Shown here piece by piece: positions 34,161-44,331 of a DNA stretch of 64,000 nucleotides (position 1 is the first letter of the stretch; the number at the start of each line of letters is the position of its first letter). Location: the NCBI GenBank assembly GCA_017893485.1, contig CM030358.1, forward strand, positions 254,923,228 to 254,987,227, read 5' to 3'. Origin of the DNA: Hemerocallis citrina. Its lineage: Eukaryota; Streptophyta; Magnoliopsida; Asparagales; Asphodelaceae. The notes below the pieces were generated by a model that was not told the origin of the DNA, ran no database searches, and was given only the letters and a program-made list of their open reading frames with translations. Made by a program: the position numbers and the translations under genes.

Positions 34161-34793
34161 ACTCCACATAATGTTCGCCGTGTTCGGCGCACCGTCCTCC
34201 AAGCTTGGCGAACCGTTCAGCGTGTTCGCCTCACCGTACACCCAGACCGCCGTACGCTTGACTGTGAGATGCGAGAAGCCCCTTTCTCCGGGCCATCCGA
34301 TCGCCCAGAACTCCTCGCCGGTGCATGATCAAGGGCTCAGATTTGGCCACATCATAAATAGGGCGATTAATCCTTTTTCCTATTTTATTAATTCTGATTA
34401 TTTATTTAAAAATTGCGAAAAATGATTAAAATTCTGGAAAATTAATTAAAAATTCTGAAAAATAATTATAAATCCAGGAGAATATTTTTGAGTCCCGGGA
34501 TAAATAATTCTTGTCCAGAACGATTAATTAGTGCTCCCGGAGAGTAAATCGTTGCCTTGCAAAATTGAATAAATGGTTCGAACGAATGATATAAAAATCG
34601 GAAAAAAACCACCAAAGATCCAGAGCGACCTAGGAGCCACTCTGAGCATGCTACCAGCTCAGCAAAGCACCATCACCCCTCAGACGAGATTCAAGCACCC
34701 GTCGAGAACTCCGATAAAGCCCTATACGCCATTGAAACAACAAAACTACTCCCCAAAGGCCCTAACACACAGTCTTTGGGAGTGGGGGACTCG
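34161..34793 (+). other. Tat A 3' leader of the 3' LTR with polypurine tract
   Basis: AT-rich non-coding sequence with no gene, ending in TTTGGGAGTGGGGGACTCG directly before the 3' LTR (34794). This purine-rich stretch is the expected plus-strand primer. Confidence 0.75.
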
Positions 34794-35374
34794 TGATATG
34801 GCTAAAAATGGGGTTAAATCAGAACCATTCAAAACGGGCACGAATCTCAAAGTCCCAGGGGCAAGATGGTAATCTCGCCTACAAACGGGTCCGAATTGGG
34901 AACCGGGTCCCTCCTCCTGGACCCGCTAACCCATGAACGGATCCAACTAGTTGAGAGCGGGTCTCAACCCACTAGGGACCAGTCCAACAGGATAAAAACA
35001 AATCCTAGTTTGTCCCTATCTTTTGGGAATGGTTGAAACCAACCCCAACCAGCCGCATCGGGAAATAGGGATCTACTCTCATCCTGAAAAGGATCCTCAT
35101 GGCGACTATAAAACCCCCCTGACCTCCTACTGTTAAAGGTGATCACACTTTGCACACTTGAGCTTTTTCCCTTGTCTTTTTCTGTTTATTGGCTTGATCG
35201 TCGGAGGGTTCGTCGCCGGGATCCATCCCGGTGTCTCGAACATTGGTGCAGGTTTCGAGGGAGCACCAAGGAGCCAACGAATTAGAAAGGAAGAAGAAGG
35301 GGTCGATCTTTGTGAGTTCCTCACGAACCTACAAATCTCATCTATTGCCCCCACACCCGAATTCAGCGGCAATA
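34794..35374 (+). repeat. Tat A 3' LTR
   Basis: 581 bp from TGATATGGCTAAAAATGG to CAGCGGCAATA; the terminal CA has become TA. Followed by GAAAC and then the hAT sequence. Confidence 0.9.
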
Positions 35375-35379
35375 GAAAC

Positions 35380-36080
35380 TAACAATAACCTAAATCTAGT
35401 CATCCAACCAAACCTAGGCTCTGCTGCCTACTATAAGAAATGAAGTGGATTACTGATTACATTGATTTGGGCATTAAAATTAATCAAGAACTAAGAACCA
35501 TAATGATCAGTTATTATCATTAAAAAGAAATCAATTTCCAAGTCACCAACTTAGCAACCTAAAGTATACAGACTGTTGAACTTTAAAACTGGACAGTTGT
35601 GACTGAACACTTATAAAAAACTAGAGTTATACCCGTATGGGGCAGTTTGGTTTAGCATCTTACCCGTACTTCTTGCCGGGTAACGACTCAAGCTCATCTT
35701 ATCCGTGTCCTCAGAAGGCTGAGTCAATCATGGCCCTCTTGTTCGCCTGTTCAATGATGTCTAAATCCGAAAGTGAATCTCCTGGTGCAGGTGACAAGTC
35801 CCACGGTATTCGGGTTCAATCATCTCCAAGTCACGACCGTCCAACAAAGTATCCAAGAGTCACAACTGTCCAGTTTTAAAGTTCAATGGTCTGTATACTT
35901 TGGGTTGCTAAGTTGGTGACTTGGAAATTGATTTCTTATTAATGATAATAACTGATCATTATGGTTCTTAGTTCTTGATTAATTTTAACACCTAAATCAA
36001 TGTAATCAGTAATCCACTTCATTTCTTATAGTAGGCAGCAGAGCCTAGGTTTGGTTGGATGACTGGGTTTAGGTTATTGT
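35380..36080. repeat. Centre of the hAT palindrome
   Basis: 35380-35605 is the reverse complement of 35856-36080 with few differences; 35606-35855 is a unique spacer of about 250 bp without a recognisable gene. Confidence 0.85.
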
Positions 36081-36414
36081 TAGTTTCGTTGGCCTTTTGG
36101 CTTTGGATCCCCTCAGAAGGTATTTCCATTACGTATTCATATAGTTATTAGATTTTCAAATATCATTATTAAATTATAACTGAAATGTTTATTATAAATC
36201 CCAAAGGAATTAAAGAAAACTTGTACTTTCATTATAAAGTGAAAGTTGTATGATGAATGTTCTGCTCTTCTAAAAGTATTGCATTAGATATGAAAATTGA
36301 ACATGTTTTTCCTTAAAAAAATGAAAAATTCGAAGAAAGAAATAATTTGATGAGAATGCACATGAAGATAACACACAATCTACTGAAGATTCTTTTAAAG
36401 TTAATTATTTTATT

Positions 36415-37871
36415 GTTGTAGTAGATGTTGCTATTGCTGCCTTGAAAAGTAGATTTGAACAATTGCAAATATTTGCTGACATTTTTGGATTCTTGTTTGA
36501 TTCAAAAAGGTAAAAATCTTTAGATGATAATAAGTTGAAAAATTATTGTGTCAATCTTGAAAATACTTTGAAACATGGTAGCTTTGTAGATGTTGATTCA
36601 AATGATTTATTTTCTAAATCGAAAGTATTATAATTGACTTTACCAGCAGAAAAAAAGAAAACCATTGAAATCCTGGAGTTCGTACATATTTTTGCTTGTG
36701 ATCCTAATGTTTCGATTGTTTATAGAATATTGTTGACTATACCTATGACTGTGACATCTGCTGAAAGAAGTTTTTCTATATTTAAAATACTGAAATCTTA
36801 TTTGAGATCGACTATGTCACTAGAGATGTTGAATGAATTAGCAATCTTATGTATTGAAAAGGATTTATTGGGGAAAAACGATTTGGAAAACATTATTGAT
36901 GATAGGGGTGGACAACTATTATCCGAACCAACCAATTTGAACCAATCCAACCTGAACCGACCGGTTTTTAACTGAACCAATTGGGGATTTGGGTTGGCCC
37001 GGTTCTTGATCTTCAATAACCAACTGGACCGGTTCGGTTGTTGGATGAGGCTTTCAAATAACCGATGAAACCGAACCGACCGTACCTCTATGCATAAATC
37101 CATAAAAAATAAAGTTCTCCTTTAATTTCTTGAATATATAAATAGTCATTTCTCATTTTCTTGGAGATACAAACAGTCTTCTTTAATTTCTTTAATACAA
37201 ACTGAGCAGTTGTTCTACCTATATTTTGATTCTCCATAATCTTGTGTGTTATGTTGTTGAGAAATGCTTGATTTACAGTGTGGCTTAGCTTAATAGAATC
37301 ATGAAGTTGATATAACATTCAGTAGTTACTTTAATCAAGTCAAGCAGAAAATATTTTCTAAATCTTTTTTTATTGTACCTAAAATTCAATTAGCTATGGT
37401 TACTAATGTTTCTTTTATGATAATAAACTAAGATTACAGAAGTATGCAAGTGAAAAACAATTTATCTCACCCATTTAAATGTCAACATCTCAAACAATTA
37501 GTGCAAAATTGATTAACAACTTGTGGTTTTATGAATCTTCATTTAAAAGTCATTTCTGAATAACAAATAGCAGGTTGTTTCTTAAGTTTGATTGAAGTTG
37601 TTCTTATAAATTTCAACAAAATTATAAATGATGTTGAAGGTGAAAAGTAGCTCACCAAACCGACCATCCAATCCAATCCAAACCGAGCTTAATCGGCTTG
37701 GATGGAAATTGATCCAATTAAGGTTCGGATTGGTTGCGGATGAGAAAATTCAAAACCCGATCTTGTTTGGATCGGTGGTGGATGGTCCATATTAGGTCGG
37801 ATATCAACCGATGCCGACCCCTAATTGATGAATTTGCTTCTGAAACTGCTAGAATAAGTAATTTTAAATGA
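36415..37871 (+). pseudogene. hAT transposase C-terminal part, right arm
   Basis: Mirror copy of 20071-21540: VVDVAIAALKSRFEQLQIFADIFGFLFDSKR, then LTIPMTVTSAERSFSIFKILKSYLRSTMS and LNELAILCIEKDLLGKNDLENII. It is interrupted by the MITE 36903-37823 and ends IDEFASETARISNFK with a stop at 37869. The ASAERSFS-type motif is better kept here (TSAERSFS) than in the left arm (TYAERSFS). Stops lie near 36512 and 36631 at the same places as in the left arm, so they predate the duplication. Confidence 0.85.
36903..37823. mobile_element. MITE (hAT-type ends) nested in the right hAT arm
   Basis: Starts TAGGGGTGGACA and ends GCCGACCCCTA, with 8-bp flanks ATTGATGA (36895-36902 and 37824-37831). It is the reverse complement of the insertion at 20119-21040. 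Confidence 0.88.
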
Positions 37872-38185
37872 TTGTTGATACTTTTTTGTTTTGTTGTAAT
37901 CTTGTTTTGCAGTTGAAAATATTTTGAAGGTTTGGAGCTGTCAAGATAATTTGTAACTAGTAGACATATATGTGATCATTTATTATAATAATTGTATGAC
38001 GAATTTTTGAATTTTTGAATTATTTTTAAGCTTTCTTGTCATTGAAGTATTTATATATGACTATATTTCTGTGGTAATTTTGGACTTGTAAATTATTTTT
38101 ATATATTAATGTATTTCAATTACTAAAAAAAGGGCCTCATAATCTTTGTTCGTCCCAGGCCTCCAAATTGTCAGGACCGGCCCTG

Positions 38186-38749
38186 ATATAAACTGCCAAA
38201 GAGCACACTTCTTGAGGAGATGTAAATACATTTCAAATCTCAGATAATTTGTTACTTATAAATCTAATCATGTATAACATTGTATTCATTATCCAATATT
38301 TCACTACAACTCCAAGCAAAGCTATATAACATCAGTTTGCCTAAAAATACAATCCAAGTGTGTGTCAAACAAGGAGGCGAATGGTAATCTCACAACTGGT
38401 CCACTTTGAGCATTCTGCTCTATCTCAACGCGGTCAACTGGATGGGAAAAGAGAGAATATGCAATTAGTTCATCATGAAATCATGTGATTAACATAAACT
38501 ATATCAGACAGGAAGAAACAAAATGAAATTAAAGATTATTTAAATGACTGTTAGAGATAATGAGTTAGAGGTTATGAAAGGTTATTCAATACTCAAACTC
38601 CATCCAAAAATAACAGCTAACATCACAGCTAGGGATGGGTTGGATGTCATTCACATCCTTATCTGCCAAACAGTTCTCTTACTGCTGATTTTGATGTGGG
38701 AGCAAACAGATGAATTTGTGGATTCTTTTGGAAACAAATGAGGCAAACC
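38186..38749. other. Low-copy-looking spacer; possible terminal exon of a lost gene on the minus strand
   Basis: Between the hAT end and the Tat B LTR. On the minus strand a good acceptor (tctcttttcccatccag) near 38442 is followed by an open stretch [37 protein letters not shown] and a stop near 38325. I do not recognise the protein, and no linked exon can be proven, so this is a weak lead only. Confidence 0.3.
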
Positions 38750-39290
38750 TGTTGACTTTCACCGGCGTTTGACTGGTTTTTTGCTACTGTCGTTGACCTG
38801 CAAAAAGTTCGATACATCGGGATGGATCCCGGTGACGAACCATCCGACGCTCAAGTCAGTAATCAGGAAGATTATGAAAAAACGTGTATGTGAAAAAATA
38901 TTGATTACTTTGTTATGGTGGGGGAGATGGGTATTTATAGTTGCCTTAAGAGACAGTTTAGAGATAATCATTCATCTCTATGTCCCGGTGTTGTTGGATA
39001 AGAAGTAGAGCTTAAACTCGTTTCATGATAAGAGATTTGGTTTAAACCATTGCTTAGAGATAACCATGAATTTGAATTACTATTTAAATATCTAAATTGG
39101 TTTGTAACGAATTGCTACCCATACCCAATAGGATAGATCCGTTTTTGGGTTATTTGGCTTTGAAGAAAGACCCAGTTCCCATTTCGGGCCCGTTTGTAAA
39201 TGAAATTACTATTTTACGCCTGAGAGCTTCAAGATTCGTGCCCGATTTGAACAGTCTTGATTTAGTTCTATTTTTAGCCATATCACAAGC
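38750..39290 (-). repeat. Tat B 3' LTR
   Basis: Minus-strand start TGATATGGCTAAAAAT at 39290, end GTGAAAGTCAACA at 38750, 541 bp. The polypurine tract AGGAGCGGGGGCTTG lies just outside at 39291-39305. Confidence 0.82.
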
Positions 39291-39404
39291 CCCCGCTCCT
39301 GGAGACTAAGTTTTATAGTCTTTGAGGAGTAGTTCGCCCGTTTGTAATGGCTTATAGAATTTATCGGAGTTCTCGGGAGAGTTTGAATCTTGCTCGAGGT
39401 GTAA

Positions 39405-39735
39405 CGGTGTTATTCTGAGCTTGTAAAATACCCATAAGTAATTTTACAATTTTCAGGATTTTTAGTGAATTTTCTAGATTTTTATGAATATTTTCCAATT
39501 TTCAATCATTTTTCAAATTTTTTATTCAATTTTCGAATTTAAATAATTAAATTTCAAAAATTTTAATTAATTATTCTAATTTAATAATTATATTTTCATA
39601 ATTTTAAAATTATTTTCTGAATTAACAGTTATTTTTAGAATTTTAATTAATTTTTTTTATTTTTAATTATTTTTTCGGATTTTTTTAAAAATATTAATTC
39701 AATTAAATAAATAAATAAATAAATAAATATTTACC
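39405..39735. other. AT-rich low-complexity stretch in Tat B
   Basis: Dominated by aattttc / attttaat strings and a short aaat tandem at 39706-39728; no gene. A similar AT-rich zone lies before the 3' LTR in Tat A (34370-34560). Confidence 0.7.
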
Positions 39736-39736
39736 T

Positions 39737-39880
39737 AGTGACGTGGTGCAATCCTGTGCATTGATCATGATCAAGCACGCGTGCGGCGCGAGGAGGAAAT
39801 TTTTCTAGTGACGTGGCGCAATCCTGTGCATTGATCACGATCAAGCGAGCGCGGATCGCGAGAAGGCAATTTTTCTGCGT
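39737..39880. repeat. Tandem repeat of about 70 bp, two copies
   Basis: AGTGACGTGG(T/C)GCAATCCTG starts at about 39737 and 39808, followed in both by a tgatca(t/c)gatcaagc(a/g)-type phrase. Confidence 0.85.
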
Positions 39881-40079
39881 TTGCACGCTCGGTAGTTTGG
39901 ACGCTCGGTTTCGCCGAATGAGGGTTGAAAGAGCTCGAGGAGGCGCCACGTGGCGCGGTCAACATTGATTTTCTTTCTTTCTTTCCCACCTTCTTCCGCT
40001 TTCCTCCGACTGCCTTCTTCTACCTTCGGCTTCGGCTTCGTCTTCGAATTGAGGAGGGCCACCAAAGCTTGAAGAGGGG

Positions 40080-41060
40080 ATCACTGGAGCTCGATGGAGG
40101 GGGCTCGTGGATAATGGAGAGGAGAGCTCGCTCGAGGGAGCTCGAGCTCAGGGTTCGATGAAGTTTTGACGAGGAAGGTGAGCTCGGCAGCAGCTTAGAG
40201 CTCGATTGCGAAGCCTTCGGAGTTGGGCTCTCGACGAGAACGGAGCTGGGTGAAGCATCGACGAAGAAGGAGCATGTCGTGGAGGTTGGAGCTCTGCACC
40301 GGGGGAGTTCTGCGAGGAGATGGAGTTCGACGAGAATGGCGGGGAAGATAGCTCGGAGGTGCTCGAATGTGGGAGGAACGAGCTCGATGTCAGAGGAGGG
40401 TTCTACGGATCTTGGAGAAGGAGGAGCTCGTCGAGGCTATAGTGGAGCTCGACAGTTGAGCTTGGTAGTGAGGGGCTCGACGGGGCCATGGTGAGGGAAG
40501 CGAGACCTTCGAGCTCTGCAATGAAGCTCGACGTCGATGAGGAGAAGAGCTTCGTCGACTGAGGGGAGCTTGACGAAGGCTTGGCGAGGGAGAAGCCCAT
40601 CAAGGCTCAGAGTTGGGTTCTTGCTGAGGCAGAGCTCGATGAAAGAGAAAGCTCGACTGTGGTGGTCGAGGCACGAGGCGGAGGGAAGGTGACGACGAGG
40701 ATGCTAGGGGTGGAGTTCGATGGGTTGAGAGTTGAGCTCGGCGACGAGGAAGGAGCTCAATGGCGGAGGTGATCGGGAAGGTTGGCAACGAGGGGTTCGA
40801 AGAGGAGAGAGCTGAGCTCGATAATGGCGGTGGTGAGCTTGACGAAGGGAGCTCGTCGAGGGTGATGGAGAAGAGGCTCGGTACTGGAGCCCGACGGTGA
40901 TGGTGGAGGAGCTGTTGGATTCGAAGCTCCATTAGAGGGAAAGCTCGACTGTCGTGGGTGATGGAGAAGAGGCTCGGAGTCGAAGGAGCTCGATGCTTGT
41001 TTTTTTTTTTCAAGAGGTTTTGAGGAAGAAGGAGTGAGGGTGCGGGTCTCCAAACCCAGC
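40080..41060. repeat. GAGCTCG/GACGA-rich low-complexity region of Tat B
   Basis: Irregular short repeats of gagctcga, gaggag and gacgaag keep several frames open on both strands. No protein motif is seen in any of them. Confidence 0.6.
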
Positions 41061-41086
41061 CCATTAACACCTTACCAATTTTCTCT

Positions 41087-41089
<3 letters not shown>

Positions 41090-41164
<75 letters not shown>
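41090..41164. repeat. ATT trinucleotide microsatellite
   Basis: About 25 uninterrupted TTA units inside Tat B. Confidence 0.95.
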
Positions 41165-41169
41165 TAGAA

Positions 41170-41640
41170 TTTGTGGCCGTTGATCTTGATCTAGTGCGGA
41201 TCGGAAGGAGTTTTTCCCCAATTTCCAGCTCGGTTGTTCAGACATTCGGATTTTGGATCCGAGCCACGTGGCTCGATCAGAGCTACTGATCAAGATCAAG
41301 CGCGAATCTTAAGGATGCTCGGATTTTGGATCCGAGCTACGTTGCTAGATCAGAGCCGTTTATCAAGATCAAGTACGAATCTTAAGGCGATGATTTTCCT
41401 CATTTTCACGCCCGGTTGTTTGGACGCTCGGATTTTGGATCCGAGTTACGTGGCTTCGATCATAGCCGTTGGTCAAGATCAAGCGCGAATCTTAAGGCAA
41501 TGATTTCCCTATTTTCATGCTCAGTTGTTCGGACGCTCGATTTTGGATTCGAGCTACGTAGCTTGATCAGAGCCATTGATCAAGATCAAGCGCCAATCTT
41601 GAGGTGATGATTTTCCCTCATTTTCACGTTCAGCGCATCT
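41170..41640. repeat. Tandem repeat of about 109 bp (first spacing 73 bp), four copies
   Basis: CGGATTTTGGATCCGAGC(T/C)AC occurs at 41247, 41320, 41429 and (CGATTTTGGATTCGAGC) 41538, each with a gatcaagatcaagcgcgaatctt phrase downstream. Confidence 0.88.
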
Positions 41641-41849
41641 GTTTTGTAACCCACTTTCCCGGTGCTATGGATGTCCGATCGAAGCTTTTGACCCCCCATT
41701 TCGAAGCTGACTCAAAGATCTACAATTTCCATTTGGAGGTCAGTTGAAGAATCATCCTTCTTCATGGTCAAAATAGTCCCGCAACATCTTTTTCTTCATG
41801 AAGTTGAGAAGAGCTTTGTATGACTACTGGGGAGATCCCTTCTTGGAGG

Positions 41850-42250
41850 GGAGTTGAGGGAGATTTTCTAGATGAGTTAGACTCCGAACTCTCTTGGAAG
41901 AAGGCCGCTCAGGAGGTGAGTGGGACGAGCTTTACCAGGCCCTAAGAGAGCTATTTGGGAGACGAGTTTGAGGAGCAACTCTAGGGAGAGTGTGAGCTCC
42001 GAACTCGGTTGGAACAGGACCACTCGGGAGGCGAGTGGGATGAAGAATTATCTCTAGGCTCTAGGAGAGAGCTGTTCGGGAGGCAAATTTAAGGAGCAAC
42101 TCTAGGGGAGAGTTGAGCTCCGAACTTGTTTGGAAGATGATCACTCGGGAGGCGAGTGGGATGAAGAATCATCTCCAGGCTCTAGGAGAGAGCCATTCGG
42201 GAGGCGAGTTTGAGGAGCAACTCTAGGTGAGAGTTGAGCTCCAAACTCGT
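41850..42250. repeat. Tandem repeat of about 120 bp, about three and a half copies
   Basis: GAGCAACTCTAGG recurs at 41973, 42094 and 42214, with gggaggcgagtgggatgaaga in each unit. A partial, more diverged copy precedes them. Confidence 0.88.
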
Positions 42251-42369
42251 TTGTTGCGGTATTTACTAGTAGAGAGAGTAGCATGAATGGTCGTTTCGAG
42301 CACCGAAATCGCAAACTTGTAAGTTGTCAGGGCAATTTCGAACCATGATTGTGAACATGGAACTAGTTG

Positions 42370-42790
42370 TTACGGGGTTTCAACGAGTTGTAGGAGCAAT
42401 TCCAAATGGTGAGCTGCTCCGCACTTGCTTGTTCGTAAGCGGTTAAAGCGGCATTGAACCAAGTGTTGGACTCCGAACTTGCTATTAAGAACTTCATCGA
42501 GTTGTAGGAGCAATTCCGAATGGTGAGCTACTTCGCACTTGCTCGTTCGCAAGCAGTTAAAGCGGCATCGAACCAAGTGTTGGACTCCAAACTTGTTGCT
42601 TGTGGGGGTTAACGAGTTGTAGGAGCAATTTCAAATGGTGAGCTGCTCAGCACTTGCTCGTTCGTAAGTGACTAAAGTAACGTCGAACCAAGTGTTGGAC
42701 TCCAAACCTATCTTTTGAGCTTAGTAAGTTGAGGGAGCAGCCCTGTAGGACAAGCTGGACTCTGAACATACCGTTTAATAAGTCGTAGAT
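42370..42790. repeat. Tandem repeat of about 115 bp, shared with Tat A in reverse orientation
   Basis: ACCAAGTGTTGGACTCC occurs at 42458, 42572 and 42687. The reverse complement matches the Tat A unit at 28590-29050 (agtccaacacttggttc..., ggaattgctcctacaac), although the monomers have diverged. Confidence 0.85.
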
Positions 42791-42952
42791 GTGACCCAGA
42801 GAGAGACATGAGTCAAATGCAATAACTTTCAATAGAAAAAAGCTAAGTTTTGTTGAAACAAACTAAGTGGTCTCTTCAATGGGGTGAGCCATTATTACAT
42901 ACTTTTGGCCATGTTACAAGTATCGACCTTATTGAAAACTGAAAACCTACTT

Positions 42953-44331
42953 CTAAGATAGCGTGAAGGACTCTTGGGAGGAGTTTGGTTCTTCCCCCAT
43001 TGGACCTCCATGGATAAGGTGGAGGGTGGCCCCAGGTTCGAAGTCTTGGAACTCGTTGGGCCTCTCGGTTCGATTGTTAGCTCCTCGGGGTGGAGGATCA
43101 GCCCCGTCCTTTCTGACGAACTTGGCTAGGTGTCCCCACTGTATGAGTTCTTTGGTCTCCTCTTTGAAAGCCCGACAATCGTCCGTGTTGTGGCCGTGGT
43201 TCTTGTGAAAGCGGCACCACTTATCCCTAATCCTTTTCTTGTCAGGAGAATTCATTGTAGGGGGACCACGGAGTAGCCCTTCCTTATCCAACTCCATAAG
43301 AACTGCGGATATACTAGCATTGAGGGGGGTGAACTTCTCAAAATGAGGATCTGGGTGACGTTGGCCATTGTCGTCCCTCTAGAATTTCTGGAACCCTTCT
43401 TCGCTCGTATTCTTCCGTTTGTTCCCGGAAGATGATTCCTCAAAAGTGGTGGGTGGGGGGGGGGGGGGGTTGAGAGACTCTTCCACTCGGATGTACTTCT
43501 CACTCCTAAGCATAAGTTCTAAGAAGTCCCGAGGAGGCTTCTTGGCGAGGGACGCCCTGAGGTCAGCATTAGTGACGTTGTGCCTGAATGCCGTAGAGGC
43601 TACTGATTGGTTGAGAGAAGCAATAGACCGGGCTTCGATAGTAAAGCATCAGACGTAATCTCTTAGGTGTTCACCCTTTCTTTGGCTGAGGGCTAGCAAT
43701 GACGCACTTATTTTCTCAGCTCGGCAACTGCCCACGAAGTGGGTAAGGAAGAGCTCCTCAAACTGTTCGAATGAGAAGATGGATGCAGGGGATATACGGG
43801 AGTACCACTCTCGTGTTTGTCTCCTCAATGTTGCTGGGAAGGCCTTGCAGAGGACCGCATCCGAGGCTAGATGAATCATCATGAGAGTTTTACAACTCTC
43901 GATATGATCGGCTGGGTCTGACTCCCTATTGTAGGATTCAAAGCTGAGCGGCCTAAAGTTTTTCGGGACCGGAGCTTCCATGATGGCCCTAAAGAAGAGG
44001 GGTCTGCTTGGGCGGAACCTATTGGTCCGTTGTTCTTTTTCGGGATTGACCTTATTGAGGTGCCTCTCCATCTCGTGGAGATGGTGGTGGACCAAGTCAT
44101 CCCTTCGATCGGATCTAGTCGACCCTCGGGACTCTCCTTCATGAGTAGCGGTATGGCAAGGGTTAGGCGCACGCTGGTCCTGACTTGTGGCAATATTGAG
44201 AGCTCGCAGGATATCTTCTTTGAAGTTCTGGAGCTCGGCCTGAGTGACTGGTGCCTCTCCAGCTCGGCGGTCCCTAGGTATGGCTCGACTTATTGGAGTA
44301 TGACTTCTCCGTCGACATTGTTGTAACCCCT
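42953..44331 (-). pseudogene. Tat B gag, cut at the 5' side by T1
   Basis: Minus-strand frame from the T1 boundary: APVTQAELQNFKEDILRALNIATSQ, HEMERHLNKVNPEKEQ, IMEAPVPKNFRPLSFESYN, SDPADHIESCKTLMM, CKAFPATLRRQTREWYSRISPASIFSFEQF and GEHLRDYV, with a stop at 43649. It continues ARSIASLNQSVASTAFRHNV, LMLRSEKYIRVEE, a Pro run caused by a G homopolymer near 43447-43468, then, after a further stop, KWCRFHKNHGHNTDDCRAF (zinc-binding) and EETKELIQWGHLAKFV, ending SFTLS at 42953. Closely related to the Tat A gag. The protein ends with no protease frame downstream, so Tat B supplied at most gag. Confidence 0.88.

Larger units (their letters stand above)
21860..35374 (+). mobile_element. Ty3/Gypsy element, Tat clade (Retand/Ogre-like), 13.5 kb (Tat A)
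   Basis: LTRs at 21860-22439 and 34794-35374 flank the element, with a 5-bp GAAAC duplication (21855-21859 and 35375-35379). Order on the plus strand: primer site, gag, protease, RT, RNase H, archaeal-type RNase H, integrase. This dual-RNase H order is diagnostic of the Tat clade. Between integrase and the 3' LTR are a 116-119 bp tandem repeat, antisense genes and a 120-bp satellite array, also typical of Tat elements. The LTRs differ at several dozen of 580 positions by eye, so the insertion is old. All coding parts carry stops. Confidence 0.93.
19757..38185. mobile_element. hAT transposon remodelled into a large palindrome, split by a Tat retrotransposon
   Basis: The left end CAGGGCCGGTCCTGAC (19757) and right end, the reverse of CAGGGCCGGTCCTGAC (38185), are hAT-type termini. 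Left arm 19757-21859 continues at 35380-35605; right arm 35856-38185 is its reverse complement. Arm lengths come to about 2,329 and 2,330 bp with a spacer of about 250 bp. Each arm holds the same C-terminal hAT transposase piece and the same MITE insertion, so the duplication came after the MITE. The Tat element at 21860-35374, with a GAAAC duplication, came later still. The 8-bp flanks (cttggagt and atataaac) do not match, so this did not insert as one unit with a clean duplication, or one flank was rearranged. Confidence 0.85.
38750..44331 (-). mobile_element. Gag-only Tat-like element, partial (Tat B)
   Basis: Minus-strand element: 3' LTR at 38750-39290, 3.6 kb of repeat-rich non-coding sequence, then gag at 42953-44331, where T1's LTR cuts it. 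No protease, RT or integrase lies between gag and the LTR, so it is non-autonomous. LTR phrases (gatggatcccggtgacgaacc, TGATATGGCTAAAAAT at the start) and gag are related to Tat A. The 5' LTR presumably lies beyond T1, outside the window. Confidence 0.85.

Noticed and set aside
19757..38185. An 18.4 kb autonomous hAT transposon with captured cargo
   Set aside because: Most of the interior is a separate Tat retrotransposon with its own GAAAC duplication, and the outer 8-bp flanks do not match.
40600..41091. Long minus-strand Ser/Pro/Leu-rich frame (163 codons)
   Set aside because: Low-complexity GAGCTCG/GAGGAG repeats keep several frames open on both strands; no domain.
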